Below are positions 1 through 8,997 of a stretch of DNA of 11,468 nt, in pieces. The translations under genes and the position numbers were made by a program. This DNA is from Tepidimonas sp. (GTDB lineage: Bacteria; Pseudomonadota; Gammaproteobacteria; Burkholderiales; Burkholderiaceae_C). Where the stretch lies: the NCBI GenBank assembly GCA_025054905.1, contig JANWZF010000078.1:1-11468 (forward strand). The letters run 5' to 3'. How positions within the stretch are numbered: position 1 is the stretch's first letter; each line of letters starts with the position of its first letter. The notes under the pieces are model-generated. The model searched no databases. It was given only the letters and a program-made list of their open reading frames with translations, and had not been told where the DNA came from.

Positions 1-19
1 GCTCAACCTTGTTGCGCCC

Positions 20-2500
20 ATGCCTGCTGCCACCGTTTCCGCCGAGACCACGCTTGCGCCGTTGCGCTGGCCCACCCCGCCGTACGTCGGCTACGGCAAC
101 CCGCCGGCCGATGGCCAACCGGAGCCCTGCGAAGTCGAAGGCGTCAACGGCCAGGTGCGCGCCTGTCTGCTGGTGGCGCTGGAGCTGGACAAGCGCCTGG
201 CGCACATTCAGGTGCCCCCCTCGCGAGCGGTGATGCCGCTGCGCTTCGACATGTTCCGCTGCCTGACGTTGACCCGGCCGTTGTCGCCAGTGGAAATCAC
301 CGACACTCAGCCGCCCGACAGCAGCTTCGAGGCGCTGGTGCGCTACCGTCCGCGGCTGCCGTATCGGATGGAGCTCAACGACGGCCGCACGCGCAGTGGC
401 GAGACGATCGGCCATGTTGAATCCGACGCGGGGGTGTTCCTGTTCGAACCGCTGGACGAGCACGACCGGGTGCGGCGCCTGTTCGTGCCGCGCGAGGCGT
501 ACCGCGAACTGCAGGTCGGCGAGGCGATCGGCCGCGTGCTGGTCGAGCAGCAGGCCCTGACCCCCGAGCAGGTCGAGCTGGCCGCGCGCGAGCAGGAAGC
601 GATGCGCCGGCGCAAACTGGGCGACTACCTGGTCGTCAAGGAAATCGTCAAGCCCGAGCAGCTGCTGATGGCGCTGGAAGAGCAGCAGCGCATGCCGCTG
701 GTGCGCATCGGCGAAGCGTTGACGGCGCTGGGCTTCATCACGCCCGAGCAGCTGCAGGAAGCGCTGCAGCGGCAGAAGCAGGAACGCAGCCTGCCGCTGG
801 GCGAGCTGCTGGTGCAAAGCGGCCAGCTCACGCGCGAACAGCTGCGCATCGCGCTGGCGCGCAAGATGGGCTATCCCGTCGTAGACCTAAGGCAGTTTCC
901 GATCGATGCCGATGCGTTGCGCCGCGTGCCGCTGCCGCTGGCACGCAAGCTGCGCATCGTGCCGCTGCTGTGGCGCAGCGGTACCCTCATCGTCGCGGCC
1001 GAGGACCCCTCACGCCGCGCCACGATCGACGAGCTGGAGTTTTCGCTGCAGTGCAAGGTGGTGCCGGCGCTGGCCAGCACCCCGCTGGATGCCCGCGCCG
1101 TCACCGAGGCCTACGCCCGCTTCGGCCTGGATACCGGCGCTGCGGCAGCGGCCGAGGCCGGCGCCCCCGAAACGCCCACCAGCGCCGAAGCGCTGCTGGA
1201 GTCGCTCGAGCAAGGCGCCGACGAAGACGGCGACGCGCTGCCCGCGGTGGAACAATCCGACAACTCGCTGGTGCGCCTGATCAACTCGATCATCATCGAG
1301 GCCTACCAACAAGGCGCCTCCGACATCCACATCGAGACGTTTCCAGGCAAGCGCAAGGTGCGCATCCGCCTGCGCAAGGACGGGCGCCTGCGCCCGTACA
1401 TGGAACTGCCGCACACCTACCGCGCAGCGCTGGTGGCGCGGCTGAAGATCATGTGCGACCTGGATATCTCCGAGCGGCGCAAGCCCCAGGATGGCAAGAT
1501 CGACTTTGCCAAGTTCTCGCCGCAACACCGCATCGAGCTGCGCATGGCCACCATTCCGACTTACGGGGGGGCCGAGGACGTGGTGCTGCGCATCCTGGCC
1601 TCAGCCAAGGCCCTGGCGGTACAGGAGCTGGGCTTGAGCCCGGCCAACCAGGCCGCGCTGCTGGCCGCCGTGGAGCGGCCCCATGGCATGGTGCTGTGCG
1701 TGGGCCCCACCGGCAGCGGCAAAACCACCACGCTGCACGCGCTGCTGCAGCACATCAACACGCCCGACCGCAAGATCTGGACCGCCGAAGACCCGATCGA
1801 AATCACCCACCCAGACCTGCGTCAGGTGCAGGTCAACCCGAAAATCGACTGGACCTTCGGCAAGGCGCTGCGCGCTTTTCTGCGGGCCGACCCCGACGTC
1901 ATCATGGTGGGCGAAATCCGTGACGCGGAAACCGCGCAGATGGCCATCGAGGCCTCGCTGACCGGCCACCTGGTGCTGTCGACGCTGCACACCAACAGCG
2001 CGGCCGAGACGGTGGTACGCCTGCTGGACATGGGCATGGACCCGTTCAACTTCGCCGACTCACTGGTGGCGGTGCTGGCGCAGCGGCTGGTGCGGCGGCT
2101 GTGCCCGCAATGCGTGCAGTTGGAGCCAGCCAGCGCGGCGCAGATCGAAGAGCTGATGCAGGATTACCGGCACGCGTTCCCCGAGGACCTGCGCCCCGAC
2201 GACGCGCAGATTCAGGCTGAGTGGCAGGCCCAACTCGGGGGACGGCCGCTGCGGTTCGGCCACCCGAAAGGCTGCCCGGCGTGCGACCAGACCGGCTACA
2301 AGGGGCGGCTGGGCATCCACGAGCTGCTGGTGGTGGATGCGGCGCTGCGCCGCCTGATCCAGACCAAGGCCCCGTCCGAAGCCCTGCAGCGCGCTGCCAT
2401 GGCCGCCGGCAGCTTGCGCAGCCTGCGCCACGATGGCATCCTCAAAGTGCTGCAGGGGCTGACGACCATCGACGAGATTCGCGCCAGCACCGCCAGCTGA
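20..2500 (+). CDS. GspE/PulE/PilB-family secretion or pilus assembly ATPase, long form with N-terminal MshEN-type repeats
   Basis: Cytoplasmic hexameric ATPase of the type II secretion / type IV pilus class, which powers assembly of pilin-like fibres. Of the 826 residues, about 1-165 form an unassigned, probably beta-rich region. Residues 169-282 hold four 30-residue helical repeats. About 283-370 resemble the T2SSE N-terminal domain, followed by an Ala/Glu-rich linker. The ATPase core starts near 410. Visible motifs: Walker A GPTGSGKTT at 562-570, Walker B-type DPDVIMVGEIRD from 624, a conserved STLHTNS stretch after it, and a zinc-type tetracysteine with CPQC at 695-698 and CPAC at 752-755. 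GspE and PilB are usually 500-600 residues, so this is unusually long. The first ATG in frame is at 20, but the frame is open to the window edge and no Shine-Dalgarno is visible, so the true start may lie upstream. No secretion or pilus genes are visible nearby, so the partner system is unknown. The family call is firm; the exact role is not. Confidence 0.93.
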   Translation: MPAATVSAETTLAPLRWPTPPYVGYGNPPADGQPEPCEVEGVNGQVRACLLVALELDKRLAHIQVPPSRAVMPLRFDMFRCLTLTRPLSPVEITDTQPPDSSFEALVRYRPRLPYRMELNDGRTRSGETIGHVESDAGVFLFEPLDEHDRVRRLFVPREAYRELQVGEAIGRVLVEQQALTPEQVELAAREQEAMRRRKLGDYLVVKEIVKPEQLLMALEEQQRMPLVRIGEALTALGFITPEQLQEALQRQKQERSLPLGELLVQSGQLTREQLRIALARKMGYPVVDLRQFPIDADALRRVPLPLARKLRIVPLLWRSGTLIVAAEDPSRRATIDELEFSLQCKVVPALASTPLDARAVTEAYARFGLDTGAAAAAEAGAPETPTSAEALLESLEQGADEDGDALPAVEQSDNSLVRLINSIIIEAYQQGASDIHIETFPGKRKVRIRLRKDGRLRPYMELPHTYRAALVARLKIMCDLDISERRKPQDGKIDFAKFSPQHRIELRMATIPTYGGAEDVVLRILASAKALAVQELGLSPANQAALLAAVERPHGMVLCVGPTGSGKTTTLHALLQHINTPDRKIWTAEDPIEITHPDLRQVQVNPKIDWTFGKALRAFLRADPDVIMVGEIRDAETAQMAIEASLTGHLVLSTLHTNSAAETVVRLLDMGMDPFNFADSLVAVLAQRLVRRLCPQCVQLEPASAAQIEELMQDYRHAFPEDLRPDDAQIQAEWQAQLGGRPLRFGHPKGCPACDQTGYKGRLGIHELLVVDAALRRLIQTKAPSEALQRAAMAAGSLRSLRHDGILKVLQGLTTIDEIRASTAS
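524..865 (+). repeat. Four tandem 30-residue MshEN-type repeats inside the GspE-like protein
   Basis: Residues 169-192, 199-222, 229-252 and 259-282 each form a 24-residue unit, separated by exactly 6 residues. The shared pattern is (R/K)-(L/I)-G-x2-L-x3-G-x6-L-x3-L-x2-Q. Unit 3 (R229, G231, L234, G238, L245, L249, Q252) fits completely. Unit 2 has K199 first and E208 in place of the second Gly. Unit 1 begins with Ala and has Gln in place of the second Gly. Unit 4 begins with Pro and ends with Lys. This pattern is known from MshEN domains, where paired 24-residue motifs bind cyclic di-GMP. Binding here is inferred. Confidence 0.75.
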
Positions 2501-2519
2501 GGGTGCCTGCCCCACGCCG

Positions 2520-5228
<2,709 letters not shown>

Positions 5229-5304
5229 GCGGTCGGGGGCAGCGCAAGCGGACTCGGGCAGGTGCGGGTTCACGGCAGACCACACAAAGCGCAAAGGGAG
5301 CGCG

Positions 5305-5333
5305 ATTGTAGCGCCAGGCGATATCGCAACCGC
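5305..5333 (-). promoter_or_regulatory. Candidate sigma70 promoter for metH with an overlapping palindrome
   Basis: On the minus strand TACAAT (5305-5310) is a good -10 hexamer, predicting a transcript start near 5298 and a leader of about 70 nt to the ATG at 5228 (about 25 nt to the GTG at 5273). The -35 region, 16-18 bp upstream, is weak. A perfect 10-bp palindrome GCGATATCGC (5318-5327) lies in the spacer/-35 zone and could be an operator. No SAH or cobalamin riboswitch consensus was recognised in the leader. Confidence 0.35.
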
Positions 5334-5357
5334 AGCGCGATCGGGCCCCAACGACGC

Positions 5358-5510
5358 TCAGCCACCCCCCGCACCAAAGCGGCGGTCACGCGCAGCAAAC
5401 CACTCCAACGCCTCTTCCAAATGGCGGGAATCAAAATCCGGCCATAAGATAGACGTAAATCTGAATTCATGGTCGTTGGAACTTGTACCTGGCCTGTAAC
5501 CCTCCGTCAT
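5358..5510 (-). CDS. Possible 50-residue small protein upstream of metH, unrecognised
   Basis: An ATG at 5510 opens a frame to TGA at 5358-5360. The translation looks protein-like in its second half, with WPDFDSRHLEEALEWFAARD giving an acidic, amphipathic helical stretch and then a Gly-rich end. I do not recognise a family. There is no clear Shine-Dalgarno before the ATG, and the codons include TTA, AGA and ACA, which are rare in the flanking genes. It could be a genuine small gene or the surviving 3' end of a larger lost gene. It lies on the same strand as metH, and its stop is about 50 bp upstream of the candidate metH promoter. Confidence 0.3.
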   Translation of the reverse strand: MTEGYRPGTSSNDHEFRFTSILWPDFDSRHLEEALEWFAARDRRFGAGGG

Positions 5511-5704
5511 GATTTTTCAGGCTGACGACCTGGTTATTTTCTCTGCCGAGCGTCTTTTCGATTCGGATGCGCGGTTGTTTCCCCGAAAAGTCGGTCCTGG
5601 CAAGATCGTGTGATGTCGTTTTCGTGCGCCAAGGCGGGGGGCTCCCTCCGCGTACGCGCAATTGGGTCGATCAGCATCGCACATTCACAATGCAATCGTC
5701 ATGG
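5467..5704 (-). other. Gene-poor, AT-richer stretch between metH and the IS remnant, with an unassigned open frame
   Basis: This sequence is visibly less GC-rich than the flanking genes. On the minus strand a frame is open from about 5670 to a TGA at 5467-5469 and ends in GLQARYKFQRP. The alternating aromatic/basic end loosely recalls the last strand of an outer-membrane beta-barrel, but that is weak evidence and there is no ATG start (only a TTG at 5661). It overlaps the 50-residue frame at 5358-5510. Most likely this is decayed intergenic DNA or a gene fragment. No RNA gene was seen. Confidence 0.2.
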
Positions 5705-5726
5705 TTAGGGAACGCCTGCACAACCC
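5705..5726 (+). repeat. Left end of the IS remnant: TTAG target repeat plus terminal inverted repeat
   Basis: TTAG (5705-5708) is followed by GGAACGCCTGCACAACCC (5709-5726). Compared with the reverse complement of the right end, 12 of 18 bases agree. Confidence 0.6.
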
Positions 5727-6553
5727 ACCCCTGACCAGGTAGCGTGATGCCTTTGAGCTAGCACGCCGCAGCCGCACCGCCGATGAAGCACGCTTGTCTG
5801 GGAACCGGGTTTGAGCTGAAAGTCAACACCACGCCCAAGCGCGAGTTTTTCGCAGACGGTTCAGGTGGTGCGCGGCGGGAATTGAGGGACTGCCACCCTG
5901 ATCGCTGCGCCCAGCTCCACGCAGAACGAGACGCGCAGCCGCGATCCGCAGTTGCATCCGACCAAGGAGGCCAGTCAGTGGCACTTCGGCTTCAAGGCGC
6001 ATGTCGGCACGGATACAGCCAGCGGCCTGGCCCACAGCGTGGTGGTGACAGCGGCCAAGGTGCGTGAGGTCACCCAGGCCAACGCCCTGCTGCGTGTAGA
6101 GGAGCAAGTCGTCTTTGCCAATGCGGGCTACCGGGACGTGGACAAGCGCCTGGGCAAGCGCAACCAGATCGACAACGCCCAGCCGCCGGAGGTAATCTTG
6201 GAGCAGATCGAGACCGTCAGGGCGCGCATCCGCTTGCGCGGCGAGCGCATCTTCGGTACGCTCAAGTGCACCTTCCGATACACGAGGTTAGCTACAAGGG
6301 TCTAAAGAGGAACGCGGCGTAGATCTCCACGCTGCTGATGTTGGTCAATCTCGGGATGGCGTACCGAAACCTGCTGCAGCCCTCGACGGGCTGAGAGGGT
6401 CCCAACGGGGCGCGCAAGAGGCCTGGGTGGAGCGGAAAAAGACCCCGTACAGTGCTAAAACAGCCCCGGACGCTCGCCGAAACGATGCCCGAACCCATGA
6501 TGGGACACCCAAGCCCCGTTTCAGCGTCAGCGGCGGGGTTGATCAGACCTCCT
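5709..6553 (+). mobile_element. Decayed IS5-family insertion sequence (about 845 bp remnant)
   Basis: The boundaries come from three independent signs. An 18-bp left end (5709-5726) and an inverted right end (6536-6553) match at 12 of 18 positions, including the inner CAACCC. TTAG flanks both sides (5705-5708 and 6554-6557), fitting the YTAR target and 4-bp duplication known for IS5. Between them lies a damaged IS5-type transposase gene. Intact members are about 1.1-1.3 kb, so several hundred bp have been lost. The element cannot make an active transposase. It sits between the region upstream of metH and the 3' end of the AAA/nuclease gene. Confidence 0.75.
5783..6394 (+). pseudogene. IS5-family transposase, frameshifted and internally deleted
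   Basis: The ATG at 5783 begins a typical IS5-type N-terminus (GTGFELKVNTTPKREFF). About a hundred codons are then missing near 5850. The frame at 5886-6280 gives GTATLIAAPSSTQNE, HPTKEASQWHFGFKAHVG and VVFANAGY, then GERIFGTLK and FRYT. A frameshift near 6281-6287 leads to VSYKGLKRN, an in-frame TAG at 6320, LVNLGMAYRNLL and a final TGA at 6392. By comparison with the remembered IS5 pattern, the first catalytic Asp (normally GT-IVD-ATLI) lies in a short deletion, and the second (FADAGY) is Asn here. The catalytic Glu (usually VEHPF) survives as GERIF. A further short deletion before GERIF is likely. The gene is a non-functional relic. Confidence 0.85.
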
Positions 6554-6557
6554 TTAG
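6536..6557 (+). repeat. Right end of the IS remnant: terminal inverted repeat plus TTAG target repeat
   Basis: GGGTTGATCAGACCTCCT (6536-6553) is followed by TTAG (6554-6557). Its complement begins AGGAGGTCTGATCAACCC and pairs with the left end. The copy ends 16 bp before the stop codon of the AAA/nuclease gene on the opposite strand. Confidence 0.6.
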
Positions 6558-6573
6558 CAAGGCTATTTGCTCC

Positions 6574-8202
6574 TCACATCCCCCACACGCCAACCGTGCG
6601 CGCACCGATGCTTTCGGTGCGGTGAAAGATCTTCTCGTCCCAACTGACGTCGGGGCGGCGGTCGAAGATGATCAGGTGCGCTTCTTCAGCCCCGCACTGC
6701 TGGGCATAGTCCGCGGTTTGCTGCAGCCCCTCCTGCAGCGTGGCTTCCAGGCTCTTGTGCAGGATCTTGAGCTCCAGCACCACGCGCTGCACCGGGCCCA
6801 CAAATCCTTGCGCGTCATCCAGCGGCCACTCCAGCAGCAGGTCCGTGCGCCGTCGCCCGAGCCCATACTCGCGGCTGATGCGCCCGCCGCCGTTGACGAT
6901 GCGCTGCAAAAACGCCTGCAGCAGCAGCTGCGGGCCGGCTTCCTTGTACTGAAAGCGCTCGATCCAGGCTTCGGCGTTTTCCCGGAAGAACTGCTGGAAG
7001 GCAGCAAGGAGCTTGTCCATGTCCAGCCGCCGGTCCTGCGCCCGCACGTACCAGGCTTGCTCGTGCGTGATGCGGGTCTGGGTGGTGTAGGTCAGCTCGC
7101 GCGGGATGATTTCGCGGTAGATGCGGTTGGCGATGCGCCATTGCGGCCGCGCCTGGATCAGCCCCAGGTCTTCAACATATTGCAGGTCATCCAGCGGCAC
7201 CTGGGCCTGCAGCGCCTGCGCATCGGTGTCATCAGCCGCCAGGATCGCGGCGATGACGCGGTGCACCCTGGCTTCGCGCAGCTTGTCGGTGAGCTGGTCC
7301 AGGTGCGTGGCCCGGCTCTGGATCAGCCGCTCGCGCGCGGCCTTGTAGCGCTCCAGCGTCACCGGCTGCTCGCGGTGGTGGCGCAGTTCCTTGTCCTTCC
7401 AGGTGCATTCGTGCCCCAGCGCATTGACCAGCCAGGGCTGCCCGCGTGTGTCTTCCCACAGCTCGGCCCAGATCGCCTCCTCAAACCGCTGGCCGGTGGC
7501 CTCGGTGTGCTGCTGCCACAGCGCCCGGGTTTCCTCAAAGCTGAAGTTGCCCAGCCGCAGCGATTTGGCCTTGATGTTGAAGGCACTGCCCCCCGTGATG
7601 ATCTCGCCGTCCCCACTGTGGATGCGGTAGTCGCGCACGTCGCGCACCCCGCACAGCACCACCGTCTGCGGAAACGCCTGCGGCCGCTGCGCATAGCCCG
7701 CCCGGATCTGCCGCAGCAGCGAGATCAGCGTGTCGCCCACCAGCGCATCCACTTCATCCAGCAGCAGCACCGCCGGGCGCTGCGGGTCCGCCGCCGACCA
7801 ATACGCCAGCAGGCGCGTCAGCAGGCTTTCAGCCGGCGTGTGCGGGCCTTCACGCTGCAGCCAGGTATCCAGGCTTTTGTCGCCCAGGTAGATGGCCGCC
7901 GACAGCGCAATCGCATTGCAGGCCGCTGCGATACCGCGGGCCACCACGCCACGGGCCGCCTGGGCGGTTTCGATGTTGGCGTACAGGGCCCGGTAGCATC
8001 CCTGGGCATTGAGGTGCTCCATCAGCGCCAGCAGCGCCGTGGTCTTGCCGGTCTGCCGGGGAGCGTGCAGCACGAAGTAGCGCTTGGCCTCGATCAGCGC
8101 CAGCACCTCTCCCAGGTCGATGCGCCGCAGCGGATCGAGCAGGTAGTGGTCGCCGGGAATCGAGGGCCCCGCGGTGTTGAACTGTTTTTCGAATCGATTC
8201 AT
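6574..8202 (-). CDS. AAA ATPase with C-terminal PD-(D/E)XK nuclease-like domain
   Basis: A 542-residue predicted cytoplasmic protein of unknown biological role. An N-terminal lead (FNTAGPSIPGDHY) precedes a P-loop ATPase with Walker A APRQTGKTT (47-55, K53), Walker B LLLDEVD (146-152, D149/E150) and a CGVRDVRDYR sensor-like stretch (184-193). About 300-375 look like a winged-helix region (YVEDLGLI, IANRIYREIIPREL). About 395-542 contain E445, D454 in RRTDLLLEWP, E477-x-K479 in VVLELKIL, and Q495-x3-Y499, the layout of a PD-(D/E)XK nuclease core. All key residues are present, so it appears intact. I recognise a sporadically distributed AAA-like family without assigned function. The ATG at 8202 matches where homologues begin; the frame extends to a GTG at 8322, but those 40 residues are Arg/Ala-rich and unconvincing. 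It stands alone, 20 bp from an IS remnant. A defence or mobile-element role is inference only. Confidence 0.85.
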   Translation of the reverse strand: MNRFEKQFNTAGPSIPGDHYLLDPLRRIDLGEVLALIEAKRYFVLHAPRQTGKTTALLALMEHLNAQGCYRALYANIETAQAARGVVARGIAAACNAIALSAAIYLGDKSLDTWLQREGPHTPAESLLTRLLAYWSAADPQRPAVLLLDEVDALVGDTLISLLRQIRAGYAQRPQAFPQTVVLCGVRDVRDYRIHSGDGEIITGGSAFNIKAKSLRLGNFSFEETRALWQQHTEATGQRFEEAIWAELWEDTRGQPWLVNALGHECTWKDKELRHHREQPVTLERYKAARERLIQSRATHLDQLTDKLREARVHRVIAAILAADDTDAQALQAQVPLDDLQYVEDLGLIQARPQWRIANRIYREIIPRELTYTTQTRITHEQAWYVRAQDRRLDMDKLLAAFQQFFRENAEAWIERFQYKEAGPQLLLQAFLQRIVNGGGRISREYGLGRRRTDLLLEWPLDDAQGFVGPVQRVVLELKILHKSLEATLQEGLQQTADYAQQCGAEEAHLIIFDRRPDVSWDEKIFHRTESIGARTVGVWGM

Positions 8203-8209
8203 CAACCGC

Positions 8210-8238
8210 AGTGTAGCGAGCACGGCAACCGCTCGAAA
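8210..8238 (-). promoter_or_regulatory. Candidate promoter immediately upstream of the AAA/nuclease gene
   Basis: TACACT (minus strand, 8210-8215) resembles a -10 box and lies only 7 nt before the ATG at 8202. A weak -35-like TTTCGA (8233-8238) has 17-bp spacing. If real, transcription would start at or one base before the ATG, giving a leaderless mRNA. No Shine-Dalgarno is present before this ATG, which agrees with that. Confidence 0.35.
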
Positions 8239-8271
8239 CGGCAACGCTGCTAGTTCTCCAAGCGCCCGCCG

Positions 8272-8287
8272 CATCCGTCGCCGGATG
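8272..8287. other. Small perfect hairpin between the CBS gene and the AAA/nuclease gene
   Basis: CATCCG (8272-8277) and CGGATG (8282-8287) form a 6-bp stem with a 4-base loop, read as GCGA (GNRA type) on the minus strand. It lies 36 bp past the CBS-gene stop and could end or stabilise that transcript. No T-run follows, so it is not a standard intrinsic terminator. Confidence 0.3.
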
Positions 8288-8322
8288 GGGCACGGTGAGG
8301 CGGCGGCCCAGAGACGGACCAC

Positions 8323-8907
8323 CTAGGCCGCTAGCGACGCGCGGATTTCGGAAAAGCTGCTGGCCAGGTCGAGTACGTCGATCGGTTGCCCCAGCTGCCG
8401 CTCGATCTGGGTATGTGAGATCACCCCGCGAATCCACGGTCCATGGCCTGCGCCGGCTTTTTCGGCCACCAACAGGTGGCGCCGACCGACCGCCTTCAGC
8501 GTGGCGATGACCTCGGCGACGCTGCAGCGCTTGAGGTCGTCGTAGTCGACCGCATCGAACTCAGACAGCGGCGTCATCACATCAGCCACCACCAATTCGT
8601 CGTAGGTCACCCCCCGCCGCTGCGCGGCCAGCATGGGGCGCTCGCCTTCCAGATCGGCGGCGGTCACCAGTCCTTCGACGCAGGGCATCTCCCGCACCAC
8701 GAACAGCAACCGCACGCCCTGGTGGATCATCGTCTGACGCGCCGCACGCAGCGTTTCATCCGGCGTGGTCGTGGCCGCACGGACCTCGGTCAGGTCGGTC
8801 ATCACGGTGATGCCGGGCGAGTGCAGCGTGACGCTTGGGCGCTGCGGGGGCTGGGCTTGGGCAATGCAGGTGCCGGGGGGAAAGCGAAACGGGGTCAAGC
8901 GTGCCAT
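8323..8907 (-). CDS. Protein with two CBS domains
   Basis: A 194-residue cytoplasmic protein. After an N-terminal lead (MARLTPFRFPPG) come two CBS motifs: about 36-95 (MTDLTEVRAATTTPDETL, then GVRLLFVV and VEGLVTAADL) and about 107-170 (VADVMTPLSEFDAV, then GRRHLLVAEK and IRGVISHTQIERQLG). Paired CBS modules usually bind adenine nucleotides and act as sensors. No fused enzyme or channel domain is present, so the partner is unknown. The ATG at 8907 is chosen because GGAG (complement of 8916-8919) sits 8 nt upstream and the MARLTPFRFPPG start is familiar for this betaproteobacterial family. The frame extends upstream to 8970 without support. It follows mutT on the same strand after a 90-bp gap, so it may be read through from that cluster or have its own promoter; none was clear. 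Confidence 0.88.
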   Translation of the reverse strand: MARLTPFRFPPGTCIAQAQPPQRPSVTLHSPGITVMTDLTEVRAATTTPDETLRAARQTMIHQGVRLLFVVREMPCVEGLVTAADLEGERPMLAAQRRGVTYDELVVADVMTPLSEFDAVDYDDLKRCSVAEVIATLKAVGRRHLLVAEKAGAGHGPWIRGVISHTQIERQLGQPIDVLDLASSFSEIRASLAA

Positions 8908-8930
8908 CGTGCAGAACTCCAAGGTTGAAC

Positions 8931-8950
8931 CGCGCCGCTTACAAGGCGCG
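8931..8950. terminator. Possible hairpin in the mutT-CBS gap
   Basis: CGCGCC (8931-8936) and GGCGCG (8945-8950) form a 6-bp GC stem with an 8-base loop, midway between the mutT stop and the CBS start. It is not followed by a T-run on either strand. It could attenuate read-through from the argJ cluster or hold the CBS-gene leader, but it may be chance in GC-rich DNA. Confidence 0.25.
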
Positions 8951-8997
8951 TGGATGCAGCGTAACGGCACAACGGCCGGGGCACAAGAGGGAGGCTT

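Noticed and set aside
970..1923. A 317-codon plus-strand frame within the GspE-like gene.
   Set aside because: It is Arg/Gly/Pro/His-rich out-of-frame translation. The Walker motifs and tetracysteine are all in the other frame.
5229..5300. A riboswitch (SAH or cobalamin type) in the metH leader.
   Set aside because: I could not find the conserved core bases or a convincing pairing scheme in this short stretch.
6510..6540. CCCCG/CGGGG inverted repeat as a terminator for the AAA/nuclease gene.
   Set aside because: The stem is only 5 bp with a long loop and no T-run, and it lies inside the IS remnant.
6546..6556. CCTCCTTT resembling the 3' tail of 16S rRNA.
   Set aside because: Only eight bases match and they fall in the IS right end and its target repeat; no rRNA sequence lies upstream.
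6427..8253. A 608-codon open frame on the plus strand opposite the AAA/nuclease gene.
   Set aside because: It is low-complexity in Leu, Gln, Arg and Val, with no motifs, and it runs through the IS right end. The minus strand encodes conserved ATPase and nuclease motifs.
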